Source: Zelonia costaricensis
Lineage: Eukaryota > Euglenozoa > Kinetoplastea > Trypanosomatida > Trypanosomatidae
NCBI GenBank assembly: GCA_030849075.1
Contig: JASAOO010003412.1
Coordinates: 1-56,875 of the forward strand
Length of the DNA stretch: 56,875 bases
Direction of reading: 5' to 3'
Part shown: positions 49,601 through 56,875 of the stretch, piece by piece
Numbering within the stretch: position 1 is the first letter of the stretch
Layout of the letters: each line of letters starts with the position of its first letter
The notes under the pieces: generated by a model
The model's input: the letters and a program-made list of their open reading frames with translations, nothing else
The model's database searches: none
What the model was told of the DNA's origin: nothing
Translations under genes and position numbers: made by a program

Positions 49601-52055
49601 CAGAAAAAGAAACGAAAAAAGGGAAAGACGTGAAGAGAGTCAGAGAGCGGTGTTGCTTGAAGTCAACGGGGAACAGAAAGCGGGCGGAAGGGGGGAGAGG
49701 AGGAACAAGAGAAGCCAAATGGGGGAGAGCTGGCACATCCACGCCACATGACGAGCGGAGAGCACAGGCCCTCCCCGTCCCCACACACACACGTACACAG
49801 ATGGGGCGGGAGACGGAGAAGGCGGCGTAGACTCGATCATCTGGGTGAAAGGGGGCGGGGTTAGCACCGGCAGCGAGCCACCGCGATCTGTTGCGACAGC
49901 ACAGCGCCGCCGCCGGTCCCTCACCCACCCCCACCCCCCCTTCGCTTTGCGGGAAGAGTGACCTGGGCGCTTGTGCTCAGACAAAGCACACACATACAGA
50001 CACAAACACGGAGGGAGGGAGAGAGAAACGGAGAGCCACGACAGGAAACAAACGAAAAGAAAAACGCAGGGGAGAACGGCGAAACCGAAAAGGGCGAAAG
50101 CAGCGGAAACCAAACACGACGCCAACACACCAACATCAAAGGAGAAGAGAAGAGAGACACGCAAACATAGTCGAGGTCCCCCCACGAGGAGAAGAAGGGG
50201 GAAAAAAAGGGAAACAAGTGCAGAACGAACACGCAAATAGACACGCACCCACACGTCGCTGAGGGTGCGGTATAGAAGAGGGAGGAGAAGAGCAACCCAA
50301 ACGAGAAGAAGGACGTCGCACCGTCGAACCACCGCTGGAACGGACACAAGGCGCACGCCGGAGGCAACGACAAGAGAGAGAGGAAAGGAGAGGGGAGGGG
50401 AGCAAAGACAAGGGGCGGAGGGGGGGGAGGCAGAGGCGCCGTCCTCCGAGCGCTTCTATGATGTGTGAGGGGAGGGAGGACAGGAGGCCAAGCGGGAAGG
50501 AGAAGGAGGGGAACGAGACAAGGAGGCCAGCATGACGAGGCGGCACGGCCACGGCGAGAAGAGGGAGAGAGAGAGAGAGCACCACCCATAGTTTTAACAC
50601 ACGACCCGCATGGTGTACCCAGCAGAGATCCCCTCCCAGATGGAGGGAGTGAGAGACGGAAGCAGCGGAAGAGCATCAACACAGCAGAGCATGAGAGAGG
50701 AGACGAGGGGAGGAGGAGGAGGACGCGGGGAGCAGCAGCGATGGCTGTCACACCCGCAGCGGTGTCGCGGCACTTTGAAAAAAAAAAAAGAGCACTACAT
50801 CACAACAGAGACCCCGCTCCAGGCAAGAGGCGAGAATCGGGAGAAACAAGAGGGGGCAATAAAGGAACCGAGGGGAGGAGGGGAGGAGGGGAGGGGGGGG
50901 CTGATGTGCTGCCGAGTCTGGCTGCAACTTGACAGCGAGACTCACACCGCAGCCATCAGCCGAGTCCCTCTCCCTCTTCGCCTCTTTTTTTTGCCTGTTC
51001 TCCTTTGCTGGTCTCGCGGGGCGCGGAGTGTTGGATGCGTGGCAGCGGGTGGCGATGCCGGTGGTGGTGGCGATACAGGAGGGAAAGAGAACGTCGACCC
51101 GCTGTCAAGAGGGCCGCTATAAACCGTGATGAGGGGAAGGCGGTGCACGCATTCATCAGGAGGAGGAGGGGGAGGGGCATCAACAACACGAAAGGAAAGA
51201 AGGGAAGACAGAGCGCAAGAGCGACGATTCACCAGGGAACTCCTTTTGTTGTTGCGTAGCATCCAAAGCACAGAGAGGAGAAGGTTGCGGGGGGAGGCGT
51301 GAGAAGCGACGGTTATCTTCGCACGTGTGGGCTTGGGCATGATGTGGGTCTGCGTGCGCGTGCCGAACGCGGAGTGACACAAACGCGTTGGGAGGGAAGG
51401 GAGGGACGCACCCATCCGCACGCACAAACACCCGTAAACCGAATCTACGTTCTCCAGAAAGCACACACAAACACAGAAACGCAGAAACACGCCGCACTTG
51501 GAGAAGAACACGTACAAAAAGCACCCGGACGTGCCAACACTTCTTTCATGTAAAACATGTTGCGTATTTTTCCCTTTTCTTCTTCTTATTTCCTTTCTTT
51601 ATAGTTGAAGTGCAGGCACCCGCAGGATCGTCCGCTTTCGAGGCGATCTTGGCAACCCGCCACGGTTCGAGCCCAGAGCACTCTTCTTCCTACATACACA
51701 CACACACACACACACTGACACTCGCAGACGTTCACCTCACCGCATCCTCCTCGGGAGCGCAGTGCAACAGCCGCTACGCAGCCGCTGATTCGTGTTTCTG
51801 CTTTCCCACTTTTCCCTTTTTGGATGAACACCGGCATCGCGCCCCCCTCTGAATACAGTGCCACGCAGTGCCGCAGGGTACGCGTTTCTCCCGGGGCTGC
51901 TCTCGCAATCCCCAGTCATCGTCGTCGCTCCCGTCACTTAGCTTTCGTCCGTCCACGCGCGCCATTCCCCACACGCACACACACACACATACAGCCCGAT
52001 CGACATGCTCGCACTCCCTCGGTGTCTAAGCCGCGCGTGAAAGCCCAGAGCTTTG

Positions 52056-53708
52056 CTAGTGCGCCCGCCTGGTCTGCGGCGCGCTGCCGGGCAGCTGCAG
52101 CTCCAGCATCGGCGGGGAAGTCGGCAGGTCGTTCAGGCAGTCGATGCGCGGCGACAGCGGACCACCAACGGTGCCGTTGCCCGACAAGATACCCTGTGCA
52201 ATGGCGTCGCTGAAGAAGGCCGGCGAGCCCGCCGTGTCAGGCAATGACAGCATCGCAATCGGCGGCTTCTCGCCTGCGACGTTCGCGAGATCGGCGACAC
52301 CGCCGACGATGTTGATGTTGCGCGCGAGGGCCGCCTCCTCCACCGCAGCGGCAGCGAACATGGCCGCCTCGTTCGCGTGCTGGCCCTTCATCACGACCAT
52401 CTGCGGCTGGTGCTGCGCCAGCGGCACTGCGTGACACACCTGCACCTGGTCAGGGCCGCTGCGCTGGGCCGCCGGTACGACCACCACCTGCGGCTTCGTA
52501 CCGCCGGAGGCGCTGCCCGACTCGCGGTTCGGCTCGCAGCTCGGCTCCAGCGTGCACGAGTCGCGCAGCGAGCAGAGCAGGACGTGCAGGAACTGGTACT
52601 GCGGCTCCTCCTCGAACTCCATGCACCGCGCGTAGTTGAGGACATCGCGGAACGCCTCAGGGCAGCCGGCGCAGATGACGTCCAGCGGCGTCTCGGCCTT
52701 CATCTGCCCGATGCGCTTCTCCTTCGCGTCTGGGTCGTCGATGCGCAGCCCCGACCACGGCAGGCGGCCGCGGAAGAGGTAGATCATGACGTACACGAGC
52801 TGCTCGATGTCATCGCGCCGAGACAGGGTGTACCCCATGTGCGTCCGCAGCGAGGCGTAGCGCGGCGTCCCGACGAAGCTGTGGTTCGTGATGAGCGGCC
52901 GGTGCTTGCCCTTGCGGTCGCGGAAGCGCACGCTGAGCCCGAAGTCGACGAGGTACAGCTGCTCGGGGTCCTCGCGGCCGAAGAGAATGTTGTCCGGCTT
53001 CAGGTCGGCGTGCACGTACCCGGCGCGGTGCACGTGCTCGAGGCTGCTCAGAATCTGATCCGCGATCATCACCGTGGCGAAGAGCGAGAGGCGACCCTGC
53101 TGACGGTGCACGTTTTCCACAGAGTGGCCGTGCAGGGACATGATCAGCACGCGGCTCATGCCGTCCTGGCCGTAGTACTTGAGGCGCGCGATGCCGACCT
53201 TCTCCTGCTCCTCGCGCTGCTGCGTCGTGGCCGCGGTTGCCGCGTGGGCCTGGATGGACTTGTGGACCTCCTGCAGCACCTTCGCCTCGTGGAAGAGGAA
53301 GGACTGCTCAGGGCGCGCGTTGGCGTCCGTGACCTGCTCCACCTTCACCGCAATGGACCCGGGCTGGTCGCGCTCCTCGGCGCGGTAGACGTCGCCGAAG
53401 CCTCCGCTGCCAAGCCGGTCGAGCAAGCTGAAGCGCCCACCGAAGATGGTCAGCGGCTGATTGCCGCGTCGCTGCGAAGACGGCGCGGGAGTCTGCGCTT
53501 GCGCCTGTTGCTGCTGCTGCTGCACAACCTGCTGCTGCTGCTGTGCCTCGTAGGGGTTGTGCACCTGCTTGTACTGCTGCGGCGGCTGCTGACCGCATGC
53601 AACAGCCGGGCCCATGTTAGGGTACGGCGGCGGGGGCGTCATCATGTGCGGAGCAACAGCATCGTTGCGCACATAGGCGGGCATCGTGTTGTGGCCAGTG
53701 AACGTCAT
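52056..53708 (-). CDS. Casein kinase 1-like protein kinase
   Basis: A 550-residue protein from the ATG at 53708 (MTFTGHNTMPAYV). Residues 1-85 are Pro/Gln-rich with two glutamine runs near 56-72. The kinase domain spans about 88-375: glycine loop LGSGGFGDVYRAEE, lysine in IAVKVEQ, helix C acid in FLFHEAKVLQEV, catalytic loop YVHADLKPDNILFG near 233, and metal motif LVDFGLSVRF near 254. The segment GTPRYASLRTHMGYTLSRRDDIEQLVYV matches the CK1 family (GTARYASxNxHxGxExSRRDDxE), and no APE motif is present. The HRD arginine is alanine, an uncommon change; VRK kinases have Gly there, but the activation segment favours CK1. The remaining 175 residues are low-complexity, as in several CK1 tails. Substrate and location are unknown. 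Its 3' side is followed by the long gene-free region. Confidence 0.92.
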   Translation of the reverse strand: MTFTGHNTMPAYVRNDAVAPHMMTPPPPYPNMGPAVACGQQPPQQYKQVHNPYEAQQQQQVVQQQQQQAQAQTPAPSSQRRGNQPLTIFGGRFSLLDRLGSGGFGDVYRAEERDQPGSIAVKVEQVTDANARPEQSFLFHEAKVLQEVHKSIQAHAATAATTQQREEQEKVGIARLKYYGQDGMSRVLIMSLHGHSVENVHRQQGRLSLFATVMIADQILSSLEHVHRAGYVHADLKPDNILFGREDPEQLYLVDFGLSVRFRDRKGKHRPLITNHSFVGTPRYASLRTHMGYTLSRRDDIEQLVYVMIYLFRGRLPWSGLRIDDPDAKEKRIGQMKAETPLDVICAGCPEAFRDVLNYARCMEFEEEPQYQFLHVLLCSLRDSCTLEPSCEPNRESGSASGGTKPQVVVVPAAQRSGPDQVQVCHAVPLAQHQPQMVVMKGQHANEAAMFAAAAVEEAALARNINIVGGVADLANVAGEKPPIAMLSLPDTAGSPAFFSDAIAQGILSGNGTVGGPLSPRIDCLNDLPTSPPMLELQLPGSAPQTRRAH

Positions 53709-54316
53709 GGCGAGAACGCGAGTCCGGTGAGGGAGGTTTGAGTGCGAGGCAGGCGGAGGTGATGTCGCCGGAATGGAGAGAGCGACAAGAAGAAAAGAAA
53801 AAGGAGGACGCGGCAGCGAAGTTCAAACGCAGGCCAGAGGAGAACGCAAACGTCAGATGCGGTGGAGCTCAGCAGCGAGGGGGAGAGATACACGCGGGGG
53901 GTGGGTGGAGTCGGGTGCACGCAAGTGTGCACGCAACAGGACTGAACGCTCGTCAACGGGGAGAGAGAAAAGGGAGAGAGAGAGAGACGGGAGGGGAGGC
54001 TGGGGAAGCACACGCACACACACAGGCACAGGATCAGCACTGGAGGTGTTCGAGGAGAAAGGAGGGAGGGGAAAGAGAGAAGGCGTCTTGAAGAAGGAAG
54101 AAAGGCGGAGACGAGTGGTTGGGCCGGGAGAGGGACGTCGCGGAGGGAAGCCCAGCGCGTGGCAGTGTAGGCTCCTGTTGCAATTCGTGAGAAGGCGTGT
54201 CTGCGTGCGGGCGACGGAGAGAGGGGGGACGCGGTCAGGCGAACAAAAAAAAAAAAGTAGCGCAACACCCACGTTGATCCTTGTTGAGTAGGGCGCGGTG
54301 TTGAACGGCGGGAAGG

Positions 54317-54350
<34 letters not shown>

Positions 54351-56875
54351 ACGCGTACAAGCACACTCTGCCGATCGTCGAATTCGCGAGGGAGCGTCCA
54401 ACACTGAAGTGGGTGAAACACAGGAAAGGAAAAAAAAGGAAGGGGGGGAAGCACTGCACGTGAACGACTGAGAGACAGAGAGGCACTCGTCAGGGAGGGG
54501 ACGCGAGGAGAAGAAGACGCAGCCCGGAGGTGGGTGGTATGAGGAGCAAAGGAGGAAGGGTGGGGGGAAGAGCTTCTACGCACTACCCGCGGCAAGGCAA
54601 GCAGCACAACGAGAAAAGGGGGAGGGGAGGGGGGGGCANAAGAGTGACACGCACGCACGCACGCACACAGGTGGAGACAGAGATGGAAGATGGAACGCTG
54701 GATGCGAATCTATCGGAGGAAGGAGGGGGTGGGGAACCCAAACACACACACACACACACGGCGCGCAGACGGGTGAGGGGGGTGGAAAAGGAGGAGAAGG
54801 CGGTAAACAGGAGCTAAAACTGAAGGCGAGGGGGGGAAGGAGGGGAACGCGCGAGGCTGACGATGATGGAGCAAAGACGTGGGACGCTGGGGTCGGTGCA
54901 CTTTCTTCGGGTGAGAGGAACCTGACAGCCGTTGACCTCGAGAGCGGGGAAACACAAAAGAAAAGCTCACACGACGCGCAAGGGGGCGAAGAAGGGAGTC
55001 GCAAGAAGTGGTGAGAGGGGGGGGGGTGGCAAGAAAGATGCCAAGGAGGAGCGCGAAACGGGAAAGGAGGGAGGGAGTGAGAGAGAGAAGTAGAGTGCGT
55101 GCGCCTCGAGGGAGGTGGTTACACCGCCTAATGCGGGACAGGCAAGGTTGAAGGAGAATGTGCGGAGCAAATCAGCACAGAGGCTGCGGGTGAGGGTGAT
55201 AAAAACGGAGAGAGAGAGAGGGAGGAGAAGAGAAGAGAAGAGAGAGAGGGTAGCTCGCTTGACGCTGGTACACGCGGAGGGAAGGACACGAGAAGAGATG
55301 GCGCGGGGGCCGGAGAAGGCAGGTAAACGGGGAATCGCCGAGGCGCCAAAATACACGCGCACACACTCAGTCAGGCAGACGGACACGAGAACGATATGGG
55401 AACCGGTCAGGAGAACGTGAGGAAGGCGAGTGAGGGTGGGGGGAGGGTAGGGGTTGCACTTGGGAAAGATAAGAGAGAGGTGCAAGGCAGATGTGGGGAA
55501 GAGAGAAGAACCCAGGGGGAGGAGGGAGGGGGGTGTGGTGGTGGAAGATAATGAAAGGATGCGGGGGATAGGGGAAGGCAGGAGGCTGTAAATAAACAAA
55601 AGAGCAGGTGTCAGGAAACTAGATATACCGTGGAAAAGAGAAGAGACGAAAAGGGAGGGAAACAAACCTTCAGAGAGACGCTGACGGGGGGCGGGGCGCT
55701 CGTGAGCTGGAGTGGTGGAAGCGGCAGGAGAGTGGGAACGTGGTACCGAGGGGTGGGGTTGGCTCTGGGGCGAATGCCGGCGGCAGTGGGAGGGCAAACA
55801 AGAGGCGTCGAATGCTGACGAAAAACTGGATTCCAAAGAGCAAGGCGAGCCTCAAGGTCGCTGAGACGGAAAAAGAAGGAGAGGTTTGTTGGGTGCGAGG
55901 TCGAGTGGCGAGGAACGAAGAAAAAAACAAAAAATGGTCGGCTTTGCTTTCGGACTGTCAAGTGCGAATGCCACGGACGCACACGCACACACACACACAC
56001 GTGCGCGCTCCAAGACGGGGGGAAACGGGGGAGGGACGGAAGAAAAAAGACAAAAATATGGAGGAAGCGAAGGAGAAGAAGAGGCGGGGAAAAAAAAAAG
56101 CGGAAACAGAAACTAGATAGTGGCTCGATGTGCGTCGCGTCAGAGACACTCGTGTTGACTGATTCACGTGCGTGTACGAGAGGTAGTGGGAGAAAGAGGA
56201 ACGAGAAGGGGGGTGGGGTGCGGGACGTGAGGAGGACGCTGAGCGGGGTGGGGGGGGGGGGGGGCGTAAAAGATGAAAAAGTGTGAATCTTGTCGATGAC
56301 GTGGTTGTAGCACTACTCGTGGTAAAGGTCGGAGAGGGGGGAAAAGAGCGAGGATGAATCGAGAGCAGTGTGAACGAATTCTGAGACAGAGACACGCAAT
56401 GCCCGCGTGACAGCGAAGAACGCAGAGGGTGGGGAGTGAGTGGGGGGGGGAGTAGAGATAAAGGGGCTTGCAGGTAAAGAAGAAGTGGAGAAAGGGGTGT
56501 AGAGGAGTATCGGGGAAGGGGAGGGGTGGGGGGGGGGGGGGGGTTGATAATGGAAGTCCGGGAAGGAGGCAGAGTAGTATGATATAGCAGTGCCTGAAAG
56601 GAGCGGAAACACAAGAGAAAAACAGAAGTGGGAAACTGGAAACCAGCTGAAAAAGGAGGAAGGGCGGAGAGGAAGGCGGGGAAAGAGAGGAGAGGTGCGT
56701 CTGTGCTATGGTGTGGGGGAAGGGGCGAAGGGGAGGGGGTGAATAGTTGACACGAAGGGTTCTTAAGGAGCGAGAGAGACAGGTCAGTCGTGGATGTTCT
56801 TCCTCTGGCGTTTCCTGCCTTGTGGCTTGTCCTTTCACGTGCACGTGCGTGCGTGCGGTCGTGTACGCGTGTACG
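53709..56875. other. Gene-free right end, purine-rich on the plus strand
   Basis: No gene supported. The plus strand is G/A-rich throughout, with an (AC)14-15 run at 54320-54348, a further AC run near 54744-54760, an N at 54639 and G-run blocks near 56250-56265 and 56526-56543. It should contain the leader of the kinase gene (a possible acceptor AG lies at 53869-53868) and the 3' flank of a gene beyond the window. Confidence 0.6.
54320..54348. repeat. (AC)n microsatellite
   Basis: Uninterrupted AC run upstream of the kinase gene. Confidence 0.9.

Larger units (their letters stand above)
40580..52055. other. 11.5-kb gene-free region, strongly purine-rich on the plus strand
   Basis: No protein gene is supported on either strand. 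Except for its first few hundred bases, an island at about 43.4-44.6 kb and the last 500 bp next to the kinase gene, the plus strand is dominated by G/A-rich simple sequence. That means the transcribed minus strand would yield a C/U-rich RNA. Open frames in the region are low-complexity and lack the GC3 bias of the genes on either side. Microsatellites occur near 42607-42630, 46327-46372, 47990-48003 and 48170-48190. It could be a very long 3' untranslated or spacer region of the kinase transcript; unannotated small RNAs cannot be excluded by eye. Confidence 0.6.

Noticed and set aside
51660..51678. GGTTCGAGCCC, matching the tRNA B-box consensus
   Set aside because: The flanking bases cannot form a T-stem beyond two pairs, and no A-box or acceptor stem is found at the right distance.
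51824..52213. Plus-strand frame of 129 codons overlapping the kinase 3' end
   Set aside because: Arg/Ala/Pro/Thr-rich, partly CA repeat, partly antisense to the kinase; no support.
54639..54639. Third N in the sequence
   Set aside because: No duplicated flanks as at the other two N positions; probably a single ambiguous base after a G run.

Overview
The window looks like nuclear DNA of a trypanosomatid, most likely Leishmania or a close relative. Twelve intron-free, high-GC genes all lie on the minus strand. Spacers of about 0.5-1.6 kb are full of CA/GT microsatellites, C/G homopolymers and polypyrimidine tracts on the coding strand. Encoded products include an axonemal dynein chain. This is the layout of one polycistronic transcription unit running right to left, processed by spliced-leader trans-splicing. 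No strand switch with genes on the plus strand, no tRNA or rRNA, no CRISPR array and no recognisable transposon coding sequence was found. Species was not determined.

Order along transcription (right to left): a casein kinase 1-like kinase (52.1-53.7 kb); an 11.5-kb gene-free stretch; a protein with a candidate RPA32/STN1-type OB fold (39.0-40.6); a large protein of unknown function (34.2-37.8); a fused enoyl-CoA hydratase/3-hydroxyacyl-CoA dehydrogenase (30.5-33.3); mitochondrial processing peptidase alpha (28.0-29.5); SRP receptor beta (25.2-26.7); an axonemal dynein intermediate chain resembling IC138/DNAI4 (20.5-23.9); a single-LIM-domain protein (17.8-19.2); the NEDD8-activating enzyme regulatory subunit (13.9-16.1); a pseudouridine-synthase-like protein with C-terminal zinc knuckles (9.9-13.4); a long coiled-coil golgin with a GRAB-like C terminus (4.9-8.7); and a low-complexity protein of unknown function (0.8-3.8).

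The genes do not form a pathway. They are housekeeping and organelle genes (mitochondrion, Golgi, ER, flagellum, neddylation, fatty-acid oxidation), as is usual for a kinetoplastid polycistron. Expression differences would have to come from processing, UTRs and stability. For ten of the genes a minus-strand polypyrimidine tract followed by AG can be seen upstream of the ATG and is listed as a candidate trans-splice acceptor.

The most unusual parts are: the 11.5-kb gene-free region, strongly purine-rich on the plus strand, with an embedded island near 43.4-44.6 kb where the purine/pyrimidine bias reverses beside a 13-bp hairpin; the PUS-like protein in which the catalytic Asp position appears to be Asn; the kinase whose HRD motif reads HAD; and the candidate extra RPA32/STN1-like protein. 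Two of the three N positions sit between near-identical direct copies and look like assembly joins.
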